From contig NC_133663.1 in the NCBI RefSeq assembly GCF_037893015.1, positions 136,576,100 through 136,640,099 of the forward strand: DNA of 64,000 nt. The letters run 5' to 3'. The position numbers were made by a program, and so were the translations under genes. This DNA is from Macrotis lagotis. Lineage: Eukaryota > Chordata > Mammalia > Peramelemorphia > Peramelidae. Shown one piece after another: positions 46,765 to 61,053 of this stretch. Position 1 is the first letter of the stretch, and every line of letters begins with the position of its first letter. The notes beneath the pieces were generated by a model, which was given only the letters and a program-made list of their open reading frames with translations, searched no databases and was not told the DNA's origin.

Positions 46765-49282
46765 CCTAACTATAACTTGCATGAACCAATGGGGGAAAAA
46801 AGATGCTTGTAGTTTATCAGAGTTTGACTTAACCAGTGCATCACTTCACAAGAGGTTATGTATCCTGAGTGAGGAGGAGGATAAAATGAAAGAGAGAATA
46901 GACCTTGATTCACTTAAGAAGGACATTATTACCCACCTTTGATAAGGGAGGAGGTGAAGTGTAAAAAAATAGGCCTTCCTGCACTTAACCAGGGGTTAAG
47001 GAGCCCTTGTTATGTGGGTGGGGAGGGTAGGTGAAGGATTAGAGAAAATGGATCTTGTTTTACAAGGAATTAAGTATACTGACTCTGAGTGGTGTAGCAG
47101 GAGTGGAGGTGTGGGTTCTAAGAGAAGATAAGCTTGGGGGGAGGAGGGGGAGGTGGACACAAATAGTTCAAGAAATGAAATGACTTTGCATGATACTTTG
47201 GCTCATGAGGAGGATCCTGTCTTCTTGAAAGATACATGAAAATGGGGTAAGGTAAAAAAATCATTATAATTATAATTTGGTGCACTTTGAGTCAATGGTG
47301 AATATCAAGTAATCAAGTGAACAATCTGTGATGATACCATGATAACAATATGAGCTTATCAAGCAATCAAATAATCAAGCTGTGATTGATATACCTGATT
47401 AATAATATTAGAGCAATAAATAACACCAAGGGAAGAGCCATGAATATTTATATTTTTAGAAGGAAAGAAGGGAGAATATGAATGCTGGTTAAATTTTATT
47501 TAGCAGATTTAGCCCAGTGAGGGAATAAGATACATTCCCACTTGAGTTTAAAAATCTAACTTAATCTACAGGGAAGGGGGGGGCAGGGAACAGGAAAGAT
47601 AAGGAAAGAAGGGACTGATAAAAGGGAAGGGAAGGTATAAGTGAAAGTGAACTGAAAATTAAATTTTTTAAAAGAAAAGTCAAAAGGGAGAGGTAGTGAA
47701 ATTTTGGTGAGAAGAATAAGAGAAAAGGAAAGAGAAAAACATAAATGCAGAAATACAGCATGGAAGGAAATACAAAATTAATAATATTAACTGTAAATTT
47801 GAATGGGATGAATTGTCCCATAAAATGGAAACAAATTGCAGAATTAATTAAAAACCAGAATCCTACCATATGTTGTTTACAAGAACATAATTGAAGTCCA
47901 GAGTTACATTCAGGGTAAAGGTAAAACTGAAGTTAAAAAAAAACAGGGATAGCCATCCTAATCTGAGATAAAGGAAAAAGTAAAAAGGTTCTCATTAAAA
48001 GGGATAAGGAAGGAAATTCCAATTTCTGAAAAGGCACCATTAGTAATAAAGCTATACCATTACGAAGCATGCATGCATCTAGGGGTATAGCATCCAAATT
48101 TCTAGAGGAAAAAGTTAATAAATTACAAAAGACATAGACAACAAAACTTTAATAGTGGGAGACCTCAATCATCCTCTTTAAGAACTAGATAAATTTCAAA
48201 ATAAAATAAACAAGAAGGAAGTTAAAGTGAATGAAATACTAGAAAATTTAGCTATGATAGACTTCTGGAGACAACTTAATGGGGATAAAAAATAATATAC
48301 CTTTTTCAAAGCAGTCCATGGCTCCTAAACCAAAATTGACAATGTATTCTAAAATGCAAAAATCAAATGCAAAAAAAGCAGGAATAATAAATACACATTT
48401 CTCAGACAATTATGCAATACAAAATGCATATAATGAAGGGTCTTGGAATGATAAAAAAACTAATTGGGAATTAAACAGTTTTAGCTTAATTAATGAGTGC
48501 TGCTAACAGCAAATAATAGAAATAATTAATAATTATATCCAGAAAAATGATAATAATGTGTCATTATATCAAAATTTATAGGAATGGAGCCAAGGTACTT
48601 TTGAGGGGTAATATCGCTATTTCTAAATGCCTATATATGAAAAAAATAGAAAAAGAGATGATCAATCAATTTGTTATGCAACTAAAAAATCTAGAAAAAG
48701 AACAAATTAAATACCAAATGAGAAATTCTTAAAATCAAAGGAGACATTAATAAAATTGGAAGCAGGAAAAGCACTGATCTCAAAAGTAAAATAAAGATTT
48801 GGTTCAGTGAAAAAGTCAATAAAATAGATTAACCTTGATTAATCTAAGAAAAAAAAAAGAAAGAAGATTATGAAATTACCAGTATCAAATAACCACTAAT
48901 GAAGAGGAAATTAAATAAATATTTCAACAAAACCACAGAAAAATTAATAGACTAAGAAATATTCTATTTGTCACATCTATGGAAAGGGTATAAATTTATG
49001 AGCAAACAAGTATTAGAGTATAAACTGTAAAATGAATAATTTTGACTCCATTAAATTAAAAACTTATTGCACTAATAAAATCAACACTGCTAAAATTAGA
49101 AGGAAATTAGAAAGCTGAAAAATAATATTCACAACTAGGAGTTCAGATAAAGGTCACATTTCTAAAATATAGAGAGAATTGCATCAAATTTATAAGGTCA
49201 TAATTCATCCCCTAATTAATAAATGCCCAAAGGATATAAATAGACAGTGTTCAAATGAAGAAATTAAAGATATATATATATA

Positions 49283-49313
<31 letters not shown>

Positions 49314-49695
49314 ATATAATTAAATGAAAAAATGCTCCAAATCATTATTGATTAGAGAAATGGAAATTAAAACAATGAGGTATCATCTCACACCTATCAG
49401 ATTTGTCAAGATGAGCAAAAGAGAAAAATGATCAATATTTGAAAGGTTGAGGGGAGGATTGGGATATTGGTGCATTGCTGGTGAATTGTGAAAGGATCCA
49501 ACCTTTCTGGAGAGCAATATGTAACTATGCTCAAAGTGCAATAAAATTGTTCATACCCAGTTGACCAAGCAATTCCAAATACTGGCATACATCCAGGAGA
49601 AATCATAAAAAAGGGAGAAGTCCTACATGTTCTAAAATATTCATAGCAGCCCTTTTTGTAATGACAAAGAATGAGAAATTAAGGGGATCCCCATA
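46765..49695 (+). mobile_element. L1 (inter-ORF region, ORF2 with endonuclease start, internally deleted), 5' part of a split element
   Basis: The inter-ORF region (46765-47750) is followed by the start of ORF2 near 47770. There 'tgtttacaagaacataattg' encodes the L-Q-E part of the L1 endonuclease domain. After about 48900 the sequence jumps to the ORF2 C-terminal region ('gattagagaaatggaaatta' near 49349). It then reaches the 3' region at 49695, where ERV-B is inserted. The element continues at 58728. Stops occur in all frames. Confidence 0.75.
49269..49320. repeat. (TA)n/(TAGATA)n microsatellite
   Basis: A TA run followed by 'gatatagatatagatata', inside the L1. Confidence 0.9.
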
Positions 49696-49701
49696 ATTTG
49701 G
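49696..49701. repeat. ERV-B target-site duplication, left
   Basis: 'atttgg' matches 58722-58727. A 6-bp duplication is the length usual for class II retroviruses. Joining the two flanks recreates a continuous L1 3' region. Confidence 0.75.
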
Positions 49702-50055
49702 TGTATGGCCAAAATAACCTGAACTCTGGTGACCCTTGTGAGCTCAAAGCTTCCACAGAACTCTGATTTGATAACACAACTGTTTCATTCGTGGCTTCAC
49801 TATTTGATAAGCCCTGTTTCAGAACTTCTTGACTTGGGTCACATCCAGCTGGGTTAATTCTTGCCCATAATAAAGTTACATCATTGTTTTCATCCTGTAC
49901 GCCAATTTTGTGTTTTCCTTCTATAACAACTGTTTGATGTTTTCAATAAACTGGCTCTGTCAATCTTCCTGTTGATATTCCCCACCTGAATGTAATTGTG
50001 TTTTCTTTTCTCTCCTGAGCTGAAGGTATCCCCTACTGGTCAGAGGATCACAACA
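49702..50055 (+). mobile_element. ERV-B 5' LTR
   Basis: It starts TGTA and ends ACA, and aligns along its length with the 3' LTR. It lacks about 36 bp just after the first four bases that the 3' LTR has. An AATAAA is present at 49945-49950. By eye there are about 50 mismatches in about 345 aligned bases, so the provirus is old. Confidence 0.85.
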
Positions 50056-50057
50056 TT

Positions 50058-50075
50058 TGGAGTCTTTATGTGGGG
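50058..50075 (+). promoter_or_regulatory. Putative primer-binding site of ERV-B
   Basis: An 18-nt stretch starting TGG lies two bases after the 5' LTR, where the tRNA primer site should be. It is too changed for me to say which tRNA was used. Confidence 0.4.
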
Positions 50076-52604
<2,529 letters not shown>

Positions 52605-52798
52605 ATTTTTTATATTTGTCTTTCTTTTTTAAATATTTATTTTTATTTTTGTACAAATGATTTTTATACATTACTAAAATATACTTGTTTAAGCATAAAT
52701 ATACACCCCCACCCCCAAAAAAATATAGACCCTCATGAACAAAAAAGTAAAAGAAAGAGAAAAAATAAAATTTAAATTAAAAAAAATAATGATAATAG

Positions 52799-52945
52799 TG
52801 GCAGCTAGGTGGTGCAGGGAATAGAGCACTGACTCTGTGGCCAGGAGCACCTGAGCCCAAACCCAGCCCCAGACACCTAACAATCACAAAGCTGGTGACC
52901 CTGGGCAAGCACCCCAACCCCACTGCCCTGCAAACACCTTGCCCA
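52799..52945 (+). mobile_element. Marsupial CORE-SINE, C-rich variant
   Basis: The head is 'ggcagctaggtggtgcaggg', with the B-box region 'gagcccaaaccca' and 'gaccctgggcaagcacccc'. It has many T-to-C changes relative to the other copies here. Confidence 0.85.
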
Positions 52946-53163
52946 ATAATAATGATAATAAAAAATGTACTTTAGTCAGTATTCCAACAACACCAGCTCT
53001 ATCACGGGTAGTTCACATTGTTTATGATAAGTCCATCAGAAAAGCTACTTCCATATTTTTCCACTGTTGCAGTGGCTGATAGCAACTCCTTCCATTTGTA
53101 TTTCCCCACTACCATATACTGTATATTCTCTCTCCTTTCACACTGGCCCTCTTCTAAAGTATG

Positions 53164-53310
53164 CTGTAGGGTAGCTGAGTGGCACAGCAGACTAATCACT
53201 GGCCTTGGGACACATACCACCCCTAAGGACCAGCAACTAACCAGCCTTGTAGTGCTGGGCAGGCCATCCAATCCCAGCCCCTTGCAAGAAGTAAAAAAAA
53301 AAAGAAAATG
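53164..53310 (+). mobile_element. Diverged SINE, tRNA-headed
   Basis: 'gggtagctgagtggcacagc' and 'gtagtgctgggcaggccatc' match the SINE head and core positions at lower similarity. It ends in an A run near 53295. The 100-codon frame at 53018-53320 spans it and is not a gene. Confidence 0.6.
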
Positions 53311-53417
53311 TTATATGTGATCACTCTCTCCCACGGTCCACCCTCTCCTCCATCACTCACATACCCCCTTCCCTCTGACCCCCTTCTCTCCCTTTTGCTC
53401 TAGATGTCCCCATTGAG

Positions 53418-53483
53418 TATATATATATATATATATATGTGTATATGTATATATATATATACATATACACATATATATATATG
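53418..53483. repeat. TA-rich microsatellite
   Basis: A TA run with GTGTAT and CATATACA interruptions arranged almost symmetrically. Confidence 0.9.
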
Positions 53484-53929
53484 CTATTTCCTCTCCTAGT
53501 GACATCTGATGATAGTGAAGGTTCCTTCATTCCCCCTTGCCTTCCCCCTTCCATATAATTGCAATAGCTCATTGTAATAAAAAAAATTTTATTATAGGAA
53601 ATATCTTTGCCAATTCCACCTCTCCTTTCCCTTACTCCCATACATTTCCATTTTAGCTATTGACTCGATTTTTACAATGTATTATAACTTCAAATTCAAC
53701 TCTCTCCTGTATTTCATCTATAAAAGCTCTTTCTACCTGCTGTATTAAATGAGAAGTTGCTTATGAATATTATCGGTATCATTTTTCCATGCAGGAGTAC
53801 ATGTAGTTCATCACCACTAAATCCCTCATATTTTACCCTGCTCCTCCTCTCTCTACACTTCACCTGAGTCCTGTATTTGAAGATCAAACTTTCTGTTGAG
53901 CTCTAGCTATTTTAACAGGAACATTTGAA

Positions 53930-55000
53930 ATTCCCCTGGTTCTTTGAAAGTTCATCTTTTTCCCCTAGAAGAGGACATCCGGTTTTGCTGGATAGTTGAT
54001 TCTCATTGCATTCCAAGCTCTTTGGCCTTCCAGAATATTATATTCCAATCCCTACAAGCATTTAATGTAGTTGCTCCTAAGTCTTGTGTGATCCTGACTG
54101 CAGCTTCATGATATTTGAATTATGTCCTTCTAGCTGCTTGTAATATTTTCTATTTGACTTGGGCGTTCTGGAACTTGGCTAAAATATTCCTGGGTTTTTT
54201 TTTTTTTGGATCCTTTCCAGGGGAGATCAGTGGATTCTCTCAATTTCTATTTTGCCCTCTGCTTCCAGGATATCTTGGCAAGTTTCCTGTAGGAATTCTT
54301 TAAAAATGATGTCAAGGCCCTTTTCCTGATCATGAATTTCAGGTATCCCAATAATTTAACTCATCTTTCCTGAATCTGTTTTCCAGATCAGTTGTTTTTG
54401 GAATGAGATGTTTCATATTTTCTTCTAATTTTTCATTCTTTTGGTTTTGAAGTATTGTGTCTTGATTTCTTGTAAAGGCAGCAACTTCCTTTATTTCCAT
54501 GCTACATCTGAAGGTTTTGTTTTCCTCAGAAAGCTTTCTTATTTCTTTTTACATCTGGCCAATTCTGCTTTTTTAAAGTATTCTTCTCCTCAATAACATT
54601 TTGAACTATATTATCCATTTGGCCTATGCTGGTTTTTAACGCTATTTTCTTAGCATTTTTCTTGATCTTCACGATTAAGCCACTGAATTCTTTTTCATGC
54701 TTTTCCTGTGTCTCTCTCATTTCTTTTCCCAATTTTTCTCCTATCTCCTTCACTTGATTTTTTTTGTTTAGGGGTTTTTTTTTTTTTTTGCAAGGCAGCT
54801 GGGGTTAAGTGGCTTGCCCAAGGCCACACAGCTAGGTAATTATTAAGTGTCTGAGACTGCATTTGAACCCAGGTACTCCTGACTCCAAGGCTGGTGTTTT
54901 ATCCACTACGCCACCTAGCCACCCCTCCTTCACTTTTCAAAAATTATTTTGAGCTCTGTCATAGCCTGAGCCCAATTTCCAATTTTCTTGCAGTCTTTAG
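53930..55000 (-). pseudogene. ORF1 remnant of the HAL1-like LINE
   Basis: The - strand encodes a Lys/Glu-rich coiled-coil-like segment (open at 54526-54753, for example 'EIGEKLGKEMRETQEKHEKE'). Further along the - strand comes sequence like the L1 ORF1p RNA-recognition and C-terminal domains, near 54360-53990 ('ILAKFQNAQVK' near 54180). L1 ORF1p is an RNA-binding trimer that packages LINE RNA. The frame has stops and is split by a SINE at 54756-54924. Confidence 0.65.
54756..54924 (-). mobile_element. Marsupial CORE-SINE, antisense, in ORF1 of HAL1-like element
   Basis: A T tail, 'gcttgcccaaggccacacag', 'actcctgactccaaggctgg' and 'cgccacctagccacccc'. A perfect 11-bp target duplication 'ctccttcactt' flanks it at 54745-54755 and 54925-54935. 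Confidence 0.93.
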
Positions 55001-55807
55001 ATGCAGGAGCTTTTACTTCCTCATCTTCAGATTGAGTATGTTGATCCTTCTTAGGATCATAGACAATGTATGTCTCAGTGGTGTTCTCTCTTTTCTCTGT
55101 TTACTCATTTCCCCAGTGTGTGCCTAGTTTTTGGATGCTTCATGAGCTTTTAAGTATTATTGGGATACACCTCCCCCCAGAGGGATCTCAGTGTGTGAAA
55201 CTGTGTCTTCCATCCTAGTCTGTGAATGACCACAAGTGCACCCCTCTGCCATGGGGCTGAGGTGTGTGTGTGTGGGGGGGGGTGAGATGCTGTTCTATGT
55301 GGGGCCTAGACTGTGATCAGGATATGAATGGGGTCAGAGCCCCAGAGTCCTGTTCCAGGTACAGAAGACAGACCTCAGAAGTCTCTCTCTACTCCCCTAC
55401 TTAGAATAAGCACTCAAGGCTCAGTTGCCTGGAGGCTCCTGCTTACTGACCCCACCTGCTTCTTGTACCTGGATCTGGGCTGCCACAGCCACATTGCTTG
55501 CTGAGTGCCCTGAAGGCAGGCCTTTATTCAGCTTGCTCGGGCTGATCTTCCAAGTTGTGCCCAGTGCTCCCCAGGGTGTAGGTCAGGAAACTGCCCCCCT
55601 CACTGCTGTGAGCCATGCTGCCTCCAGGAGGCTGAAGTTCCTTGAATCTGGCGGGCCAACCCGCTAACCCCATGGATTCAAGCCTTTCAACTATTTTCCA
55701 GGTTAGCTTGGGCTGGAGACCTGCCTCACTGCCTAACTGGAACCCTCTGTGGGTTCTGTCTCTCAGCTATTTATTTAGAGTCATTATTTTATGAGTTTTG
55801 AAATATT

Positions 55808-55810
<3 letters not shown>

Positions 55811-55849
<39 letters not shown>
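55811..55849. repeat. (GA)n microsatellite
   Basis: An uninterrupted AG run of about 39 bp in the 5'UTR of the antisense LINE. Confidence 0.95.
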
Positions 55850-55850
<1 letters not shown>

Positions 55851-55890
55851 CTAAGAGAAGTTCTTTTCCTGTCACCATCTTTGCTCTACC

Positions 55891-56560
55891 AGGAAGATAT
55901 TTTAAATTGAAAATGTGATTATGTATAATTAGTAAACTGTATAAGAACAGATTCAAATATTTTTTCTGAAAATGTAAAACTGTGTTACAATAACAAAATA
56001 CAAATGAATTAAAGTGTTATCCATCACATTTGTAATGATTTGTTATAAGAAAATTAGAGAAATCCTTGTCAACAGGTTATACCTCTCAAGGTCTTTTAGG
56101 CCCAGAGAGTTTGTGAAAACTTTTTCCATCTCATGTTTATGAAATTATATCTATTAAAATTATATATGTATCTTATAACACTGACTTTGGAAAAAATTTA
56201 CATTGGGCTTTTTGAAATTAATATATGTTTAAATTCATAGAGACTTATTTTTTTGAAAATAATAGTACATTAGGAATAAAAGGAAAATAAGCTTACAATA
56301 CAGAATGTGAAATAAATTTGTGTGAAAGATATTCAGATTTAAGATTAACTTTAAGAGAACTTCCTTTGTTTTTGCTTTAAGCAATGAAATATCAGTCTGG
56401 TAATCTTATGTTTCACTTAGGTTAGGAATTAATAATATCTAAGCCTAGAACTAATAACTGTATTGCTTTGTAGAGATAATGAGGGACAATATCAGAAGTT
56501 ATGACCCTCTGGGTTCCCTGAAACTTTTAAACAATGAAATGGGCCTTTTTATAAACCTGT
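55891..56560 (+). pseudogene. ERV-B interior without readable motif
   Basis: By position this is mid-pol of ERV-B, but no reverse transcriptase motif is visible. The sequence is AT-rich with stops in all frames. Confidence 0.35.
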
Positions 56561-57320
56561 AAGTCCAAGCATATTACAATAATAGCAAAGAAATTATACA
56601 CTCCTTTTACATCTATACAAAAAATAAAAGATATGCTATATTTTTGGTATTAAGAGAATGACCACAAATCCTCAATATTTTTTGCAAATAGTAAGTATTA
56701 TTATCATGTCATCACATGCATAGTAAGAGTCTTTATTAATTATAATACTGATGTAGAATTATATCAACTCTTTAAAGAATTATTAGATGTAATAGAAATC
56801 GATACAATTCCTTTTTTATTGAACAGATAAATTTCCACCCTGGATTGCCTGGCATTTAAACAATTCTCTCTATAGGATATAAAACATATTACAGGCATTC
56901 CTTATAATCCCACAGATGAAATAGGTCATTAAAATGTTCTCACATAAACAGAAAAGAAGGAATGTGAGGAAGAAGACAGCAGACTACATTTAAATAAAGC
57001 TTTGCATTCATTAATTATTTGACTTTGGATGAAAGAATAAAACCTTGTCTAAAAAATACTGTGGTTATAAAATTACCATAGATAACATAATAAACATCTC
57101 TACGAGTACTCATAAAGTAATATGGAAGGATACAAAAGATGGACATTGGAAAAGACTTGACCAATTACTAACCTGGGGACAAGGGTTTGCTTTTGTTTTG
57201 TCCACAGATGGAGAAACTGCCTGGATGACAGATAGAAACATCACACCATGCAGAACAGATGTATCATGTAATACAGAAAATGAACAACTTACATTTAAGA
57301 AATCAAAAAAGAAACCATAA
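56561..57320 (+). pseudogene. pol: ERV-B pol end: RNase H and integrase remnants
   Basis: 'caaatcctcaatattttttg' near 56667 matches the RNase H segment of ERV-A near 30517. An integrase core scrap lies at about 56886-56925 (its 'GIPYNPTDE'). The integrase C-terminal domain lies in the 91-codon open frame at 57045-57320 ('VIWKDTKDGHWKRLDQLLTW'). Most of the integrase N-terminal region is missing. Confidence 0.7.
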
Positions 57321-58313
57321 GAGGAGAAAAAAGAACAGATCACATGAAATGAATGCACAACAAAACCAACTTGTGATGCTTATATTAATCATGAACAATT
57401 TGGGGGCTGCAAAAGGAAATGAATATTGGACGTATGTGCAAAACGCTCCATGGGTAACAAATACCCTATAAAGAGAAAAGTATGGCTGGAGTAATTTTGA
57501 TAGGGGAAGCTGAAAATTTATTTATGATAGAATAAAGTTACTATTGGAAATATCAAAGAAGAGATGTTGAGGTTAGGTATAATTTTTCTGGCTTAAAAAT
57601 ATCACGCTCTGTATGGAGGAATTCATGATCATTACTGAGTAAAAGAGGTAAATAATATTGTTACAATTGTATTATTTGAGCATGTGTATGTAAAGAAGTG
57701 ATTAATGAGGATAAGATAGAAGCAAGATATATTCATGAATTGTCAGAAAATGTTACTAGAGCATTTAAGGCTCAGAAGAAGACTTTATGAAAATCTTTAT
57801 GAATTGTTTAATATATTACAACCTTTTGTAATGAACAATTTGTGTTAAGGAAGAATATATAGATTTGAACAAAACTATGCATGAATGGTAGTATTCTCTG
57901 CCTGTAATTGGTACATGATTACATGGTATTATCTATGTTTTCAGCTTTGTTATAATTATGATATTGATCATTTGTTGTTTGTCTCTTGTTTTAAAAAAAA
58001 ATCTTTTGATATTGAAGATTTGTATAAGACAGCTAAAAACATCCAAATAGCCCCCAACAACATTTGATTCCTAAAAAGACAGCTGATAAGATAATTAAAT
58101 GTTTTCATCATTCCCACCCTTTTTTGTGCATTGGATCCAGAATATTAAAAATTATGACATATTAATTCCCTTTATGTTTCTCTTTTGCTGTTTACTGAGT
58201 TTTTTCAAAGTACTTGTTCTGTAACCAAAAGCCACTACATACCCTATCAGCAGAATTCAGGATCATGTTACCCAGGTTGAGCATCAGGTTGGGCAACTGT
58301 GAGGTTGTTGTGT
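57321..58313 (+). pseudogene. env: ERV-B env remnant
   Basis: A hydrophobic leader-like stretch ('QLVMLILIMNNLGAAKGNEYW', about 57364-57430) follows pol, as an env start would. Downstream sequence is degraded. Fragments near 57700-57960 could be transmembrane-subunit sequence, but no cysteine motif is clear. Confidence 0.4.
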
Positions 58314-58331
58314 AAAAAGAAAAGAGGGAAG
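58314..58331 (+). promoter_or_regulatory. ERV-B polypurine tract
   Basis: An 18-nt pure purine run (A5 G A4 G A G3 A2 G) ends exactly where the 3' LTR begins with TGTAG. Confidence 0.85.
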
Positions 58332-58721
58332 TGTAGAGGCCGCTCAAGTGAGTTCAGGGTCATGTGGCCCGTCATAGCCAAAATAACCTGGGCTCTGGTG
58401 ACCCTTGAGCTCAAAGCTTCCATGGAACTCTGATTTGACAATATAACTGTGTCATTTGTGGCCTCACTATTGGACAAGCCCTGTTTCCAAACTTCTTGAC
58501 CTGGGTCACATCCTGCTGAGTTCATTCCTGCCCATAACAAAGTTACATCATTGTTATCATCTTGTTTGCTAATTTTGTCCTATTCTCCTACAAGAATTGT
58601 TTGATGTTTTCAATTAACTGGCTTTGCCATTGTCTTGCTGATATTCCCCACCTGAGTGTTAATGTGTTTTCTTTTCTCTCCTGAGCTGAATGGATCCCCT
58701 GCTGTTCAGGGAATAGCAACA
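58332..58721 (+). mobile_element. ERV-B 3' LTR
   Basis: It starts TGTA after the polypurine tract and ends in ACA. It is 390 bp long and keeps the 36 bp missing from the 5' LTR. The poly(A) signal is mutated (AATTAA at 58612-58617 against AATAAA in the 5' LTR). The antisense 90-codon frame at 58268-58540 is a shadow. Confidence 0.85.
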
Positions 58722-58727
58722 ATTTGG
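58722..58727. repeat. ERV-B target-site duplication, right
   Basis: 'atttgg', identical to 49696-49701. Confidence 0.75.
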
Positions 58728-59003
58728 TGAATGGTTAAAGAATTTATGGTACATGAATTCTATGTAATATTATTTTTCTATTAAAAAAAGCATAAATGAT
58801 CAGAATCTGGAGAAGTATGGATTGTATCTGAAGCTAAACAAAGGGATTAGAACCAAATAAACAATATACACATCATCAACAACACTGTGACATGAACAAC
58901 CTTAATGGAAGCAGATCCTATCAGCAGTCCAGAGAGCTAAGACAACTGATTTAGATTGGCTATGGACTATGTTATCCCACATCCAGAGGAATAAAAACCA
59001 TAC

Positions 59004-59051
<48 letters not shown>

Positions 59052-59310
59052 AATATATGAAAACCAGCCTTTCAGAATCTGATGAACACTTTATAAAAAA
59101 ATTATCTCTTATGTTTCTCTTTCCTTCAATCCTAATTCCCCATATCTAAAATTACTGTAAACAAGTTTATCAAAATATGCATGTACAATGTTTAACAGAC
59201 TGTTTACTACTGAGGACAAAGGGATGGGAAGGAATCATGGAAGGAAATTTTGTAAGCTAAAAATGCACATTAGCAAATGGATTAAAATAAATAAATAAAT
59301 AAAGATTTTT
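58728..59310 (+). mobile_element. L1 3' end, second part of the element split by ERV-B
   Basis: 'tgaatggttaaagaatttat' continues the L1 text broken at 49695. The 3'UTR follows, with an (AC)n run at 59005-59046, 'tttcagaatctgatgaacac' near 59070 and the terminal 'ggaaattttgtaagctaaaa' near 59240. Confidence 0.8.
59005..59046. repeat. (AC)n microsatellite
   Basis: An AC run of about 42 bp in the L1 3'UTR, where other L1 copies have an A/C-rich stretch. Confidence 0.95.
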
Positions 59311-59314
59311 TAAA

Positions 59315-59990
59315 AAATTAAATATTTTAGTGTCATTTTGCAGAACTGTATTCCAAAAATGATATCCTGAATGAAATGGATGAAAATCTACTAAACTACA
59401 AACCACCTAGACTAACTGAAGAGGAAATCACATGCTTAAATAATACAATTTCAGTAAAGAAAGACCCCTTATCCAGATGGATTCAAAGAAAATTCTAAAA
59501 AACATTTAAGGAACTATTAGTTCCTATTCTCCATAAACTATTTTTGAAAATAGGAGTTATTCCAAATTCCTCTTATGACACCTACATGGAGCTGATACTT
59601 AACCTAAGAAAAATCAAAGCAGACAAAGAAAATGATAGAGCAATCATCCTAATGAACATTGAAGCAAAAATTTTAAACAAAATTATAGCAATGAGGTTAC
59701 AACAAGTTATTACTAGGATAGTACGGGATAATCAGTTAGGATTTATACCAGGTAGGCAAGGATGGTTCAATATTAGGAAAACATTCACCATAATTGAACA
59801 TGTCAATAGCAAAACCATCAGAAAATGTATGATTAACTCAATAGATCCTGAACTAATGAATTGGAGAAAATCATCTAAAAACTCCTTGACTTAATTAAAA
59901 TTTCCCCAAAGGATATAAAATAAATCCATATTAATTCAGCATTTCTATATATGAACAAAAAAGCCTATTACTATTATCTGCCAATACAAT
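59315..59990 (+). mobile_element. L1 ORF2 fragment, reverse transcriptase region
   Basis: The 116-codon open frame at 59544-59894 encodes the L1 reverse transcriptase fingers/palm signature '[17 protein letters not shown]' (about 59733-59783). Upstream sequence (59400-59540) is the preceding ORF2 part with stops. After 59895 the text skips to a later ORF2 block. It is not a functional gene. Confidence 0.8.
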
Positions 59991-61053
59991 TTTGGAATTA
60001 TTCCAAATATCAAATCAATAGAAAAAGTTAAACATGAAAAAGTTCAAAATGATCTAATTAGGAGTTTTGAAATATTAGTATCTTTTTGTCGATGATAATT
60101 GGGGATTTATTATGTGTTTACTTAAATAAAATAATACAAATTTATATAAAAAGGCAAGAATAATTCTAATCCACCTGGTTATTTTCAGATTATTAAAAAT
60201 ATCAGATACCTCAGTCACAAGCATCTCTATTTTTGACAATGGTTATTATCAATGATTCTTTATGATTTTGTCTCAGGAAAGGAGAAATATATCTAAATAT
60301 TTAAAAAAGTATATCCCTTTAGAGAAATTGCCTGCATTTCCATTCAGAGGGAAAAATAAAATTAATGCTAAAGAGTTGTCAGGTGACATATCTAAGTATT
60401 AAAACCTGGAACTGCAATATCATTATCCTGGAAATGCACTTAAAATGATATCATGTAACCCTAAATGAGATTTCTGTTAGGACATATTTCCAGTCCAAAT
60501 TGAGAACATCCTTATGTTAAATTAAGCCTGACGTTTCACAAGGGCCTATGCAAACCTTGCCTCTGAATTTTGTTCAAGTGACCTTATTCATTGTTAATCA
60601 ATTTTTTAAAAAATATAATTATCATGAAATATATTTATTTAGTTCCTTCTAATTTCAATGTAATTCAGAGAAAATTTCATGTTTCTACTTGAAATCATAT
60701 GGATAAAGATAAATTTGCAGTAGGCTAGGGCACAGACCTATTAATTTAAAGCCACTAAAATGGAAATGTAAAATTTATGAAACTGCTAATCACATTGTAC
60801 CTAGGTCAGAGTTATTCACTCAAATTCCAGTGGGAGTTTTGTGGTGTGCAAAGAGGGGAGTAGACAGCTTATTATTAAAAACACCTTTAAGTTGCATTGT
60901 GTGTGCAAGTAGTTGATAATTGTTATAAAGAAGTAAAACTTCCAATAAAAAGAAGAAACATCATAAATGTCAAGATTTTACTTTTTTATTGATATTAGAA
61001 ATATACACAGCTCTTTGTAAAGATTTTTCAAAGTAATGAATGGGAATCACTCT
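59991..61053. other. No gene or recognised repeat; likely unique sequence
   Basis: I find no open frame of note, LINE, SINE or LTR signature. It is one of the few longer stretches in the right half that looks like single-copy DNA. Confidence 0.45.

Larger units (their letters stand above)
52605..55890 (-). mobile_element. HAL1-like (ORF1-only) LINE, antisense, inserted in ERV-B
   Basis: On the - strand it runs from a 5'UTR (near 55890, 'ggtagagcaaagatggtgac') through a GC-richer 5' part (55140-55750) and an ORF1 remnant (about 55000-53930) to a pyrimidine-rich 3' part and T-rich end near 52620. No ORF2, endonuclease or reverse transcriptase sequence lies between ORF1 and the 3' end. That is the defining layout of HAL1 ('half-L1'). 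Three SINEs are nested in it. Flanks 'aggaaatatacttta' and 'aggaagatatttta' may be the target duplication. Confidence 0.6.

Noticed and set aside
46586..46942. 118-codon open frame on +
   Set aside because: It starts in the 3'UTR of one L1 and runs into the inter-ORF region of the next; there is no domain.
47561..47869. 102-codon Phe/Leu-rich frame on the - strand, possible membrane protein
   Set aside because: It is antisense to the purine-rich L1 region before ORF2, so the hydrophobicity follows from composition.
53018..53320. 100-codon open frame on +
   Set aside because: It crosses from the 3' part of the antisense LINE into a diverged SINE and has no coherent protein features.
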